DNA of 64,000 nucleotides. It comes from Planococcus donghaensis MPA1U2 (GTDB lineage: Bacteria; Bacillota; Bacilli; Bacillales_A; Planococcaceae). Each line of letters opens with the position of its first letter. Position 1 is the stretch's first letter. Where the stretch lies: positions 62,001-126,000 of the forward strand of contig NZ_AEPB01000057.1 in NCBI RefSeq assembly GCF_000189395.1, read 5' to 3'. The translations under genes and the position numbers were made by a program. This document shows positions 25,222-34,337 of the stretch, one piece after another. A model generated the notes under the pieces. That model ran no database searches. It was not told the origin of the DNA and was given only the letters and a program-made list of their open reading frames with translations.

Positions 25222-25668
25222 TCAGCCGAATTCTTTCTGATGTTTCTTTTTGCGCTTTAAATAATCTTCGTCTTCTCGAATTTCATCCCATCGTTTTTTA
25301 AAAATCGCTGCCGATTCTGCTTTTACCGGATCAATGTCTCGCTCTTTAATGCTGCCATCTTCATTGTATTTGCGGCCACCTTTGTAATTGGTATAGCGCC
25401 GCGCACGCGTATAGCCCATCTGTATAAATTTCCGTGCCATGTCCATGCCAACAAAATCATCTTGCTTGCGATACTCCTCGAACATCTCCGAAATTTTATC
25501 GCACGACTCTTGTGCAATTTCCGGTGTTTTAAATCGCCAATGTGGCAAAATCTCACTTTTATACGGCTCTACTAAAAGTACGCCTTGCTCACCTTTGCCC
25601 ACGCGGTACAATTCCGGATTTTTACGCAAATCAAGATTTTCATAATCAAGATCATAATCAAATGCCAT
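25222..25668 (-). CDS. DUF4385 protein
   Basis: 148 residues starting MAFDYDLDYENLDLRKNPE, a soluble, highly charged protein rich in Tyr, Arg, Lys and Asp, matching the DUF4385 family. The start at 25668 has an AAAGGAG box 8 nt upstream; a longer in-frame extension has none. Function unknown; the family is widespread as a single small protein. Array B3 lies upstream of it. Confidence 0.8.
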   Translation of the reverse strand: MAFDYDLDYENLDLRKNPELYRVGKGEQGVLLVEPYKSEILPHWRFKTPEIAQESCDKISEMFEEYRKQDDFVGMDMARKFIQMGYTRARRYTNYKGGRKYNEDGSIKERDIDPVKAESAAIFKKRWDEIREDEDYLKRKKKHQKEFG

Positions 25669-25762
25669 CGTAATCGACTCCTTTGTGCTGTTCTTTGTTA
25701 GCAATATACCCTGGATGTCGGGGTGTGAATCTTTTTTATACGGTTGGCGGGAGATTGGTGGG

Positions 25763-25975
25763 GAGGCTTTGATTCGTGTAAAGACTTGAAAAGTTCATGT
25801 AAGAGCAGCAAAAGTTCAGGTAACAGCTCAAAAAGTGTGCGTAACAACGTGAAAACTTCTGGTAAAAGCTTTGATTCGTGTAAAGGCCTGAAAAGTTCAT
25901 GTAAGAGCATCAAAAGTTCATGTAACAGCTCGAAATGTGTGGGTATAAGATGATTTTATTCATGTAAAAGTTCTT
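25763..25975. repeat. family B array, copy B3
   Basis: About ten units. The segment beginning GATTCGTGTAAAG recurs at 25771 and 25873, exactly 102 bp apart. It lies just 3' of the terminator of the MEDS gene. Confidence 0.82.
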
Positions 25976-25983
25976 CTATACAA

Positions 25984-26017
25984 AAAAAGCACCGCCGAGA
26001 ACTCGACGGTGCTTTTA
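25984..26017 (-). terminator. terminator of the MEDS gene
   Basis: AAAGCACCG and CGA pair with TCG and CGGTGCTTT; a minus-strand T run follows. Confidence 0.82.
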
Positions 26018-26581
26018 AGCTTCTGTACTTACGTATAAATCAGAGACGACAATATCGTCTTCTGCCAATATATATGGATGCTTTTCTAGTAAAACGTTTC
26101 TAATGTCGTCTTGTAGAAGCGTATTGTCGTAAGCGCAAATGCATGGAAATTTATAGTTCTTTACTGAAACATCTATAATTTTTTCGAAGTCTTCTATCAA
26201 ATGTATAGGTACTTCTCCAGATGCCCATTCTACGTGTGCCCACGCTCTGAAAGTTGCTTGTTTTTCCAAAAGCGGTTCGAGCATTTTTTCAAAATAAGCT
26301 TGAATTGCAGGCGGATGGTAACTACCGCTCGAGAAATAAAAATCAAAGCTTTTTACAAAATGAACGAATTCCATCTGTTCTTTTGTTAGCTGGCTCTTCA
26401 ATTCAGCATGGATATCTGGTGATAAGCGAGGATTCTCAATCAAGATGATATGGTCCCCTGCTTCTACGCCATGCTTGGCATAAGCGACGACGTGTTCGAT
26501 GTATTTCCGAATCTCATCATACGCGTATAGCACGTGGACATCGTGCCGAGCGTCAAATAATTGCAGCATGTTTTTGTTCAT
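26015..26581 (-). CDS. MEDS-domain sensory protein
   Basis: 188 residues. HVLYAYDEIRKYIEHVVAY near the start, GDHIILIENP, and the late FPCICAYDNTLL segment match the MEDS (DcmR sensory) domain, which is thought to bind small methylated or organic ligands. There is no attached DNA-binding or kinase domain, so it is a stand-alone sensor. The ATG at 26581 is preceded by AAGGGGTG. No partner is adjacent: the gene stands alone between two family B arrays. Confidence 0.8.
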   Translation of the reverse strand: MNKNMLQLFDARHDVHVLYAYDEIRKYIEHVVAYAKHGVEAGDHIILIENPRLSPDIHAELKSQLTKEQMEFVHFVKSFDFYFSSGSYHPPAIQAYFEKMLEPLLEKQATFRAWAHVEWASGEVPIHLIEDFEKIIDVSVKNYKFPCICAYDNTLLQDDIRNVLLEKHPYILAEDDIVVSDLYVSTEA

Positions 26582-26694
26582 TCTGTCACCCCTTGGAAAT
26601 TCAATATGGCTATTTACTAGACTAAGTATACACAATAAAAGAACACCTGTCCCCCGATTTGCCTAGGGACTATTGGATGCAACCCATGCTATGC

Positions 26695-26850
26695 TTCATG
26701 TAACAGCTTCAAAACTTCATGTATAACTTCGAAAAGTACGAGTATAGACACGCAAACTTCTGGTAAAGAGCCTCCATCCATATAAAGACTTTAAAAGTTC
26801 ATGTAAAGCGCTCGAAAGTTCAGGTAAAGATGAAAATTACACATGTAAAG
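26695..26850. repeat. family B array, copy B4
   Basis: About seven degenerate units with TTCATGTAACAG, TTCTGGTAAAG and TTCATGTAAAG cores. The order of variant units partly matches B3. It lies 3' of the terminator of the first glucosidase gene and fills much of the 26582-26928 gap. Confidence 0.75.
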
Positions 26851-26889
26851 ACCGATTTCATTCTTATTAAAACTCCACTCTCAACACAA

Positions 26890-26921
26890 ATAGAAACCGA
26901 AGAAAGTTAACCTCTCTTCGG
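26890..26921 (-). terminator. terminator of the alpha-glucoside operon
   Basis: CCGAAGA pairs with TCTTCGG around an 11-nt loop; the minus strand continues TTTCTATTT. Confidence 0.65.
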
Positions 26922-26928
26922 CTTTTAC

Positions 26929-28566
26929 TCACCCAACAACTGCGTCTTTTGGAATTTTGTAAACACGTGCTTCATATGGAAGCAATTGTTCAGGATCGAT
27001 GTTTTTATAATTGGCTAATAGCAATGTGGAATCTTCTGGGTGAACCGCGCATAAGCACGCGTGCTGACCGAGGTTCGTAACGATCAGTACTTTATCATCC
27101 GCCGACTCGCGCGTATAGGCAAATACCGAATCGTGCCCCATTTCAATTAGTTTGTATTCGCCGTAAACGATGACGTCCATATTTTTGCGTAGCCAAATCA
27201 TTTGTTTATAGAAGGCTAATACTGAATGTGGATCGTTTTCTTGTGCTTCAACGTTTAGCCACTCGTAATTGGGGTTGACGTTGATCCACGGCATTTCTTC
27301 TGAGAAGCCTGCATGCAACGTGTTGTCCCATTGCATCGGCGTTCGTGAATGGTCGCGACTTGTCGCGCGCAAAAGCGTCATGATGCTTTCATGGTCCATA
27401 CCCGTTTCTTTTTTGTGGAAGTATAAGTTATGCGTGTGAACGTCATCAAAATGATCAAGTTCTTCAAACGGTGCGTTCGACATGCCAATTTCTTGTCCCT
27501 GGTAAATAAATGGCGTACCTTGCATGAAGAAATACATACACGCTAAAGCGGTCGCACTTTCACGCCAGTAGTATTGATCGTCGCCCCACGTAGAGACAAC
27601 GCGCGGCTTGTCATGGTTTTCGATAAATAATGCATTCCAGCCGACACCGTTTACTTTGTCTTGCCATTTGCTCAATACTTTTTTCAGTTCTGGCACATTA
27701 ACGCCGTTGCTTATTTCCGTATTCCATAAATCGATGTCTTCAAATTGGAAGATCATATTGAATTTGCCGCTTTCTTCGCTGACCCATTCATCGATTTCAT
27801 CTGCAGAAACGCCATTTGCTTCGCCGACTGTCATGATGTCGTACTTACTGAACGTTTCTTCGTGCAACTCTTTTAATAACGGTTGGATGCCATCGACGTT
27901 CATGAATTTTTCCCATGACGGCACAAATACATGATCGCCTGCACCTGCTGTGTTTGCGTATTCTTTTTTAATGTGGCTAATGGCATCTACACGGAAACCG
28001 TCGATTCCTTTATCAATCCACCAGTTAATCATTTTATAAAGTTCGTTGCGTACTTCTGGGTTTTCCCAATTTAAATCAGGCTGCTTTTTCGAGAAGATAT
28101 GAAGATAGTATTGCTTCGTCTTTTCATCGTATTCCCAAGCAGGTCCGCCAAATATACTTTCCCAGTTTAACGGTTCGTCGCGCCACACATACCAGTCGCG
28201 CTTTGGATTATCGCGTGATGAACTTGATTCCAAAAACCACGGGTGTTCATCACTCGTGTGGTTGATAACCAAATCGATAATCAACTTCATGCCACGAGCA
28301 TGTACTTCTTCCATCAGTCGTTCAAAATCGTCCATCGTACCAAATTCTTCTAAAATAGCTTGATAATCACTAATGTCATAACCATTGTCGTCATTTGGTG
28401 ACTTGTACATCGGACAAATCCAAATCACGTCGATGCCTAAGTCTTTTAAGTAATCCAATTTACTTGTGACACCATTAATATCGCCTAAGCCATCATCGTT
28501 CGAATCCATAAAACTTCGTGGGTAGACTTGATAAACGATTGCTTCTTTCCACCATTTTTTAGTCAT
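26929..28566 (-). CDS. GH13 alpha-glucosidase (oligo-1,6-glucosidase family)
   Basis: 545 residues of cytoplasmic GH13_31 type, opening WWKEAIVYQVYPRSFMDSNDDGLGD. Catalytic residues are visible: the nucleophile Asp in GIDGFRVDA, the acid/base Glu in TVGEANG, and the third Asp in ENHDKPR. The residue after the nucleophile is Ala rather than the Val of strict isomaltases, suggesting a different linkage preference from the second glucosidase at 34338. It is the last gene of the ABC operon, 12 bp after the LacI gene, and should hydrolyse the imported oligosaccharide to glucose. Confidence 0.92.
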   Translation of the reverse strand: MTKKWWKEAIVYQVYPRSFMDSNDDGLGDINGVTSKLDYLKDLGIDVIWICPMYKSPNDDNGYDISDYQAILEEFGTMDDFERLMEEVHARGMKLIIDLVINHTSDEHPWFLESSSSRDNPKRDWYVWRDEPLNWESIFGGPAWEYDEKTKQYYLHIFSKKQPDLNWENPEVRNELYKMINWWIDKGIDGFRVDAISHIKKEYANTAGAGDHVFVPSWEKFMNVDGIQPLLKELHEETFSKYDIMTVGEANGVSADEIDEWVSEESGKFNMIFQFEDIDLWNTEISNGVNVPELKKVLSKWQDKVNGVGWNALFIENHDKPRVVSTWGDDQYYWRESATALACMYFFMQGTPFIYQGQEIGMSNAPFEELDHFDDVHTHNLYFHKKETGMDHESIMTLLRATSRDHSRTPMQWDNTLHAGFSEEMPWINVNPNYEWLNVEAQENDPHSVLAFYKQMIWLRKNMDVIVYGEYKLIEMGHDSVFAYTRESADDKVLIVTNLGQHACLCAVHPEDSTLLLANYKNIDPEQLLPYEARVYKIPKDAVVG

Positions 28567-28578
28567 ATTCGATCCCTC

Positions 28579-29598
28579 TCAAAGACGTCGACACGAACCT
28601 CTTTCAATCAGGCGTGAAGGAACCGTGACTTGTTTAGAAGGTGTCGATTCGTCTGTTATTTTCTCTAATACCAACTCTGCCGCACGCAGGCCCAGCTCAT
28701 AAATAGAGATGTCTACTGTGCTCAGTGGCGGCTTTAAATACCTTGAAATGGTGTGGTTGTTAAATCCAATAATGGAAACATCATCTGGCACTCCAATTTT
28801 TAAATCTTCAAGATAGCCGATTACTTCGTACGCCACCATGTCATCGTGTGTGACGATTGCTGTCGGTGGAATCGGAAGTGCCATCAGCCGTCGAATCGAT
28901 TCGCGTTCTTTGCCTTGGATAAAATCTTGGTTCACCGTATAATCCACATCAAATGGAATCTGGTGCTCAGCAAGCGCCTGCTTATACCCTTGCATTCGGT
29001 CAATAGACACGACAAAATCCGTCGCTCCTCCCACAAATGCAATATGATGATGACCCAAACCAATCAAGTATTCAACCGTGTCTTTCGCGATATTGATATT
29101 ATCGTTATTCACATATGTTACGGAACACGGTTCTTGATGTGGACGCCCGACAACTGCGAATGGCAATTCGCTTTGTCTTAAAAACTCCAGTACCGGATCG
29201 CCAATTTTTGAATACAACAGGATAATGCCATCGACTCGTCGACCTTGTACCATTTCCACAACTTCTTGGTAAATTTCTTCTTGAGTGGCACCCGTTGATA
29301 AATACAAACCATATTTACTGTCATGAGCTTGGGTTGAAATGCCGCGCAATACTTCAGGAAAAAACGGATTTTGAAAAGCCAATGCCGCTGAGTTTTCCAT
29401 AATGATGCCGAGTGTCCGGCTTTTATTTGCCACCAAATTGCGGGCTTGGAAGTTTGGGTAATACCCCATGTCTTCCATGACTTCCCGCACTTTTGCTTTT
29501 GTTTTCACACTGATTCTCGGATTATCTGCGATTACGCGGGAAACGGTGGCTGGTGAGACGCCCGCTTTTTTCGCCACATCTTTAATCGTGATTGCCAT
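28579..29598 (-). CDS. LacI family repressor of the alpha-glucoside locus
   Basis: 339 residues: N-terminal LacI helix-turn-helix (ITIKDVAKKAGVSPATVSRVI) and a periplasmic-binding-protein-like effector domain. It lies inside the operon between the second permease gene and a glucosidase gene. Two operator-like sites of LacI/cre type lie upstream of the binding-protein gene (33238-33257 and 33328-33341), so the likely function is repression of the operon until an alpha-glucoside is present. The same sites could also be used by CcpA. Confidence 0.9.
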   Translation of the reverse strand: MAITIKDVAKKAGVSPATVSRVIADNPRISVKTKAKVREVMEDMGYYPNFQARNLVANKSRTLGIIMENSAALAFQNPFFPEVLRGISTQAHDSKYGLYLSTGATQEEIYQEVVEMVQGRRVDGIILLYSKIGDPVLEFLRQSELPFAVVGRPHQEPCSVTYVNNDNINIAKDTVEYLIGLGHHHIAFVGGATDFVVSIDRMQGYKQALAEHQIPFDVDYTVNQDFIQGKERESIRRLMALPIPPTAIVTHDDMVAYEVIGYLEDLKIGVPDDVSIIGFNNHTISRYLKPPLSTVDISIYELGLRAAELVLEKITDESTPSKQVTVPSRLIERGSCRRL

Positions 29599-29611
29599 TT
29601 AACCGTCTCCC

Positions 29612-30427
29612 TTATTTTACTGCTCCATCCGATACTCCTTTGATGATTTCGCGCTGTGCAAAGAAGTAGAAAATGATAACTGGGACGATAGCTAGTGTTA
29701 ATCCGGCAAGTGCTAGATGCCATTGCTTCGTGTATTCACCGAAGAAGAAGAACATTTTCAATGGAATCGTTTCACTTCCTGGGGTATTAATAACAAGTGA
29801 CGGCAATAAATAATCGTTCCAAATCCAAATGATGTTAAGAATCGCAACTGTTACCGTAATTGGTTTCAAGATTGGGAAAATAATATGCCAGAACACTTGC
29901 CAACGGTTAGCACCATCAATTGTCGCCGCTTCATCAAGTGAGCGTGGGATATTGTTTAATGCGCCGTGATACAAGAAAATCGAAAGACTTGCGCCAAAGC
30001 CGATGTACATGAAAATCAACCCGCCGCGGTTTAGCATGTCAAACTTCCCGAATACCGTAACAAGCGGAATCATTACAGACTGAAACGGAATTAACATCGC
30101 TGCAACGAATGTGAAAAACAATACTGTACTAAGCTTACTTTTAGCGCGTGATAACGCGTAGGCTGCCATTGCAGAGAATATAATAATCAACACAACACTA
30201 ATGACAGTGATTAACAACGAATTAAATAAAGTTTGCATAAAATCAAGTTCTTCGAATGCTTTGATGTAGTTATCAAAACTCCAGCTTTCTGGAGGGCTAA
30301 TCGTATCCATAAAGATTTCTTTTTTTGATTTAAACGAGTTCACGAACATCAGATAAAACGGCGCTAGCCACAAAATCGCTAACAATAAGCCGAGAACTTC
30401 TAGTTTAATATTCCACTTTTTCTTCAT
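29612..30427 (-). CDS. sugar ABC transporter permease (MalG type)
   Basis: 271 residues with six membrane segments and the EAA loop DEAATIDGANRWQVFWHIIFPILKP near residue 165, which contacts the ATPase. It is the second permease of a carbohydrate uptake-1 ABC importer. Its start touches the stop of the upstream permease gene by one base, so the two are translationally coupled. The cognate ATPase is not in the operon; the MsmX-like gene at 37081 is the obvious candidate. Confidence 0.92.
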   Translation of the reverse strand: MKKKWNIKLEVLGLLLAILWLAPFYLMFVNSFKSKKEIFMDTISPPESWSFDNYIKAFEELDFMQTLFNSLLITVISVVLIIIFSAMAAYALSRAKSKLSTVLFFTFVAAMLIPFQSVMIPLVTVFGKFDMLNRGGLIFMYIGFGASLSIFLYHGALNNIPRSLDEAATIDGANRWQVFWHIIFPILKPITVTVAILNIIWIWNDYLLPSLVINTPGSETIPLKMFFFFGEYTKQWHLALAGLTLAIVPVIIFYFFAQREIIKGVSDGAVK

Positions 30428-31287
30428 TACATTTCGACCTCCTTACGTTTGTTCAGATACACCTGGACAAGTGCGATGATCGCTACGATGATGAAGAAAA
30501 TAACAGCTTTCGCTTGTGCATAAGCAAAGGCATTTTGCATAAACGCCGTCTTGAAGATTTCCATCGCAACCATTTCTGTAGAGTTGTAAGGTCCGCCGCC
30601 TGTTAGCGACAAGTTTTGATCATACAATTTAAACGTATTCGACAGCGTCAAGAACATGCTGACGGTAAACGCAGGTGCCACAAGTGGGAAGATGACAAAA
30701 CGGAAACGTTGGAACGATGAAGCTCCATCAATTTCAGACGCCTCCAGCAATTCTTTTGGCATCCCTTCCAAATAAGCAATATAGATAACCATAATGTAAC
30801 CAGCCATTTGCCAGCTCATTAAAATAACCAAGCCCCAGAACCCAGTGTCTGTTGTAGACAACCAGCCTTGTAAACTTTCCATGCCGATAATTTCACCGAC
30901 ACTTGCAAATACTTTAATGAAGATAAACTGCCAAATGAAACCTAAAATTAATCCACCGATTAAGTTCGGCATAAAGAATGTTGTACGCAATAATTTGCTT
31001 GAGCGAACGCGACCTGTCACAAGAAGTGCAAGCGACAAGCCAATTACGTTAATTAAAATAACAGATACTACTGAGAATTTTGTAGTGAACCAAAGCGAAT
31101 CCAAGAAACGCTGATCGTGGAATAAGTCGATGTAGTTTTGGAATCCAACAAACTCACCTGTATTTATGCCGTTCCAAGTGGTGAAGGAGTAATAGACGCC
31201 TAGTAGCATCGGAACGATGACGACTAGCGTAAGTGCCAATAAGACAGGGGCAAGAAACAACCAATAAGATAAATCTTTTGTACGCAT
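30427..31287 (-). CDS. sugar ABC transporter permease (MalF type)
   Basis: 286 residues with six membrane segments, the N-terminal SYWLFLAPVLLALTLVV helix and the EAA loop LLEASEIDGASSFQRFRFVIFPL near 180. It is the first permease of the importer. It is separated from the upstream binding-protein gene by more than 600 bp of structured GC-rich repeats and a hairpin, where such gaps are usually short. Permease levels may therefore be set lower than binding-protein levels. Confidence 0.92.
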   Translation of the reverse strand: MRTKDLSYWLFLAPVLLALTLVVIVPMLLGVYYSFTTWNGINTGEFVGFQNYIDLFHDQRFLDSLWFTTKFSVVSVILINVIGLSLALLVTGRVRSSKLLRTTFFMPNLIGGLILGFIWQFIFIKVFASVGEIIGMESLQGWLSTTDTGFWGLVILMSWQMAGYIMVIYIAYLEGMPKELLEASEIDGASSFQRFRFVIFPLVAPAFTVSMFLTLSNTFKLYDQNLSLTGGGPYNSTEMVAMEIFKTAFMQNAFAYAQAKAVIFFIIVAIIALVQVYLNKRKEVEM

Positions 31288-31397
31288 ACAGGCATCATTC
31301 CTTTCTTGAGTTGTTCGGTTAATTTTAGATTTGGTTGAAAAATCGCTCTAGACGGACGCCTTTCCTCTTTTAATTTTGATTTGGTTAGCGATAGTCC

Positions 31398-31503
31398 GCA
31401 AAACAGCTGCGCTTGCCGCGGGCGAGCGCCAAGCCGCTTCGTCGCTCTGCTCCTGCAGGGTCTCGGCTGTCTCGCTTTCCCGCAGGCGTCTCCGCCGTTT
31501 TGC
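31398..31503. repeat. GC-rich structured repeat E
   Basis: 106 bp bounded by GCAAAAC and GTTTTGC. Nested pairs include GCGGG with CCCGC, GCG with CGC, and AGCCG with CGGCT. Its composition is clearly more GC-rich than the surroundings. It recalls interspersed elements I remember from Bacillaceae genomes, but I cannot verify that here. Confidence 0.7.
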
Positions 31504-31535
31504 TACCTATCTTTTATTTTTCGAGTAGCAATACT

Positions 31536-31840
31536 AGCTGCTCTCACTTTGTATCTAGCAAGTTCTTAGCGCCGGCGCGTCTACGGGCTAGGCGGAACAA
31601 TAAGACGAGTGTTCTTTTCGGCTTATTGTGTGAGCCATGCCCAAAGCGTCCGGGGCGGCTTAAACTTCTCAATTTTCCCTAGATACAAAACAGCTGCTCT
31701 CACTTTGTATCTAGCAAGTCTCTTAGCACCGGCGCGTCTACGGGCTAGGCGGAGCAATAAGACGAGCGCTCTTCTCGACTTATTGTGTGAGCCATGCCCA
31801 AAGCGTCCGGGGCGGCTTAAACTTTTTAATTTACCCTAGT
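31536..31840. repeat. tandem structured repeat D, copies 2 and 3
   Basis: Two direct copies offset by 156 bp, each starting AGCTGCTCTCACTTTG (31536 and 31692). Each contains the D fold at 31566-31660 or 31722-31815: CCGGCGC with GCG-bulge-CCGG, GGGC with GCCC, and an ACAATAAG-type or GCAATAAG-type hairpin. The conserved core matches copy 1 at 1465-1554. Confidence 0.8.
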
Positions 31841-31844
31841 AACA

Positions 31845-31874
31845 AAACAAAGTAGCACAGAGGCTACTTTGTTT
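31845..31874 (-). terminator. leaky hairpin after the binding-protein gene
   Basis: A 12-bp stem AAACAAAGTAGC with its complement around a 6-nt loop. On the minus strand the tail is TTTTGTT. It lies inside the operon after the binding-protein gene, so partial termination is likely. Confidence 0.65.
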
Positions 31875-31909
31875 GAAACGCTCATAATGATCATTAGCTT
31901 GCAAGTTGC

Positions 31910-33214
31910 TTATTTAGCTCTGTCTGTTTTCCAAGCTTCTTTCGCTGAGTCGATAACTTCGTCCCAGCTTGCTTCGTCGCTTAGGTATTTTTGGATGTTC
32001 GAGCCAAGTTCGTCTTGTCCCCATCCAGTTGGGTAACCCATGAATACCCATCCGATTGTGTTACCAGACTCAGAAGCGTCGTAGATAGCTTTCGACATTG
32101 GATCAGAGATTTTTGATGTATCGTAACCTTCGTAAGCTGGAATAAATTTGAAGTCTTCCAATACAGCTGTTTTACCTGCATCAGATGTGTATAACCAGTC
32201 TAAAAATGCTTTTGATTCTTCGACAACTGCTTCGTCAGCTTTTTTGTTTACGCCCCAATACATTGGTACGCCAACTGGTAGTCCAGCATTATCCATGCCT
32301 TCTACAGGAATTGGCATAAGGCCAACACCGCTGTCCGCAAGTTCTTGGTCGATGCCAGCGATTGAACCGTAAGCCCAGTTTCCTTGTTGGATAATCGCTA
32401 CGCGCTCAAGTGAGAACAATTCTTCTACTTGTTGCGAGTAATCAAGGCTAACTGTTGGTTGTTTCGAGTATTCGTTTTGCAAATCAACGATTTTCTTGAA
32501 GCCTTCTCCGTATTTGAAGTCAACTGTTTCTGCGTCAAATGCAGTTAATACATTGTTGTCGAATTCAGGTGCTAAGAATGTGTTCGACAAGTGAAGTCCT
32601 GTTACCCAAGTTTCTTTACCTGGGAAAGCGAATACCGATTCAAGACCAAGTTCGTCTTTTTTCGAATCCAATGTTTTCACAGCTTCTTCAAGTGATGCGT
32701 AATCCGTGATTGATGTAGGATCAATTCCTGCTTCTTCGAATAGACGTGTGTTGTAGATAAAGCCATAACCTTCTTGGTTATAAGGAAGTCCAAGTACTTC
32801 AGACTCAACTGTAACGCCATCAAGTGTGCCTTCAAGAGCTGCGCCTGATGCTGCTGTGTCTGTTAAATCTGCTAAGCTGTCTTTCCAGTCCGCTACATCC
32901 TGAGGTCCACCGATGTTAAAGATTGCGGGTTCGTTGCCAGATGCAAAGCGTGAACGAAGTGCTGCGCCGTAATCTTCGCCGCCACCAACTGTTGTGATTT
33001 CAATATTAACGTTTGGATTTTCTTCTTCGTAAAGTGCCACTACATCTTCAAATTGTTCTTTGAATTCCACTTTAAATTGGAAAATATCAACCGTAACTTG
33101 TTCGCCTTCTGCGCCAGACTCTTCTTTTTCTCCATCACTACTACATCCTGCTAAAACTGCTGCTGATAACATCAATGATGCGACTAACCCCTTGCTGAAC
33201 TTTAATTCTTTCAT
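31910..33214 (-). CDS. sugar ABC transporter solute-binding lipoprotein
   Basis: 434 residues. The signal peptide ends in the lipobox LAGC, followed by a short acidic linker and a family 1 carbohydrate-binding-protein fold (VDIFQFKVEFKEQFEDVV, later LPYNQEGYGFIYNTRLFEEAGID). It captures an oligosaccharide, probably an alpha-glucoside given the neighbours, and delivers it to the two permeases. The ATG at 33214 follows AAGGGGG; a longer in-frame start has no such box. It is the first gene of the operon, with two LacI/cre-type operators upstream and a leaky hairpin downstream. Confidence 0.92.
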   Translation of the reverse strand: MKELKFSKGLVASLMLSAAVLAGCSSDGEKEESGAEGEQVTVDIFQFKVEFKEQFEDVVALYEEENPNVNIEITTVGGGEDYGAALRSRFASGNEPAIFNIGGPQDVADWKDSLADLTDTAASGAALEGTLDGVTVESEVLGLPYNQEGYGFIYNTRLFEEAGIDPTSITDYASLEEAVKTLDSKKDELGLESVFAFPGKETWVTGLHLSNTFLAPEFDNNVLTAFDAETVDFKYGEGFKKIVDLQNEYSKQPTVSLDYSQQVEELFSLERVAIIQQGNWAYGSIAGIDQELADSGVGLMPIPVEGMDNAGLPVGVPMYWGVNKKADEAVVEESKAFLDWLYTSDAGKTAVLEDFKFIPAYEGYDTSKISDPMSKAIYDASESGNTIGWVFMGYPTGWGQDELGSNIQKYLSDEASWDEVIDSAKEAWKTDRAK

Positions 33215-33237
33215 CAGTAAATCCCCCTTTAGAATGT

Positions 33238-33257
33238 TTGTGAAATCGTTTGCACAA
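33238..33257. promoter_or_regulatory. LacI/CcpA-type operator 1
   Basis: TTGTGAAATCGTTTGCACAA, a near-perfect 20-bp palindrome, 24 bp upstream of the binding-protein start. It matches cre at 13 of 14 positions. Confidence 0.75.
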
Positions 33258-33327
33258 AGTATCAAATAAAAAATGAGAACGGACTGGAGCTTGTTCCCAA
33301 AAATTAATTATCTGTATCATATCATTA

Positions 33328-33341
33328 TGAAAACGTTTGCA
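33328..33341. promoter_or_regulatory. LacI/CcpA-type operator 2
   Basis: TGAAAACGTTTGCA, 90 bp from operator 1. Two spaced sites on one promoter suggest looping or joint control by LacI and CcpA. Confidence 0.75.
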
Positions 33342-33390
33342 CAAGGTCTCTTTTTAAAATAATTAAAAAACTTTTTCCCTGGCCTTAATA

Positions 33391-33423
33391 AAAGAAAAAA
33401 GGAGCGGTTTCTTTCTCCGCTCC
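33391..33423 (-). terminator. terminator of the glucosidase-kinase pair
   Basis: GGAGCGG pairs with CCGCTCC around a 9-nt loop; minus-strand T run. Confidence 0.82.
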
Positions 33424-33440
33424 TACGCCAATTTACCGAT

Positions 33441-34313
33441 TTAATTTTCAAGAACTAATAATGCTGCACCTAAAATGCCGGCATCGTTTTCAAACTGTGC
33501 GACTTCTACCGGCACCGGATTTAATAAAATGGTATCCATCTTTTCCTGCAGTGAAGTCATCCATAAGCCTGCCGCTTCTGATACACCACCACCGATAATA
33601 ACCATTTCCATATCAAAGACCGCTTGCAAACTACTAATGACTAGCGCTAAGTCAGCTGTAAATTCTTCTACAACTTTTTTAGCAGCGGGATCGGTTTTGG
33701 CATTTTCAAACAGCTCAGGTGGTGTTACTAGTAGCCCTGCTTCTTTAATGCGGCGCTGCAATGCTGTTCCGGATACATACATTTCACTGCATCCGAGTCG
33801 ACCGCACGCACATTTCACTCCGTTTGGATAGAGAATCATATGGCCAAGTTCTGCCGCACCCCCGTGTGGTCCACCACTCAATAGTTTGCCGTCCCATAAT
33901 ACGCCACCGCCAAGACCGGTACCAAGCGTTAACACCACGACACGATCCAGTCCTTGCGCCGCACCAAACTTTGCTTCTGCAAGTGCCACAACATTTGCAT
34001 CGTTTTCGACTTCGACGCGTTTGCCTGTTGCTTTTTGGAGCCATTCTTTAACTGGCGTATCGGTCCATCCTGGCAAAGTTTCTGCCGCGTAAATTACTTT
34101 TCCTTGTTTTGGATCAACAAAGCCGTGCGTGCCAATGCCAATTGCTTGAACTTCTGGCTGTTCTGCTAATATGCGCAAAATGTTTTCTTCAAGGTATGGA
34201 TAAAGCGGAATGATCGTCGGAATTTTTTCTTCGTATATAATTTGACCGCTAGCGTCAATGATGCCCATGCGGATTTTTGTACCACCTATGTCGACTCCTA
34301 ATACTTTTTCCAT
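33441..34313 (-). CDS. ROK family glucokinase
   Basis: 290 residues. The ATP-binding motif DIGGTK is at residues 6-11, the sugar-binding ENDAN at about 101-105, and the ROK zinc motif CACGRLGC is near 167. It should phosphorylate the glucose released by the two glucosidases to glucose-6-phosphate in the cytoplasm. It lacks a DNA-binding domain, so it is a kinase rather than a repressor. It lies 24 bp after the second glucosidase gene in the same operon. Confidence 0.9.
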   Translation of the reverse strand: MEKVLGVDIGGTKIRMGIIDASGQIIYEEKIPTIIPLYPYLEENILRILAEQPEVQAIGIGTHGFVDPKQGKVIYAAETLPGWTDTPVKEWLQKATGKRVEVENDANVVALAEAKFGAAQGLDRVVVLTLGTGLGGGVLWDGKLLSGGPHGGAAELGHMILYPNGVKCACGRLGCSEMYVSGTALQRRIKEAGLLVTPPELFENAKTDPAAKKVVEEFTADLALVISSLQAVFDMEMVIIGGGVSEAAGLWMTSLQEKMDTILLNPVPVEVAQFENDAGILGAALLVLEN

Positions 34314-34337
34314 GGCTCCTCCTTATGGTCTTCGTTT

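Noticed and set aside
31381-31839. Short ORFs between the binding-protein and permease genes
   Set aside because: They read through structured repeats D and E, lack ribosome binding sites, and break codon patterns of the neighbours.
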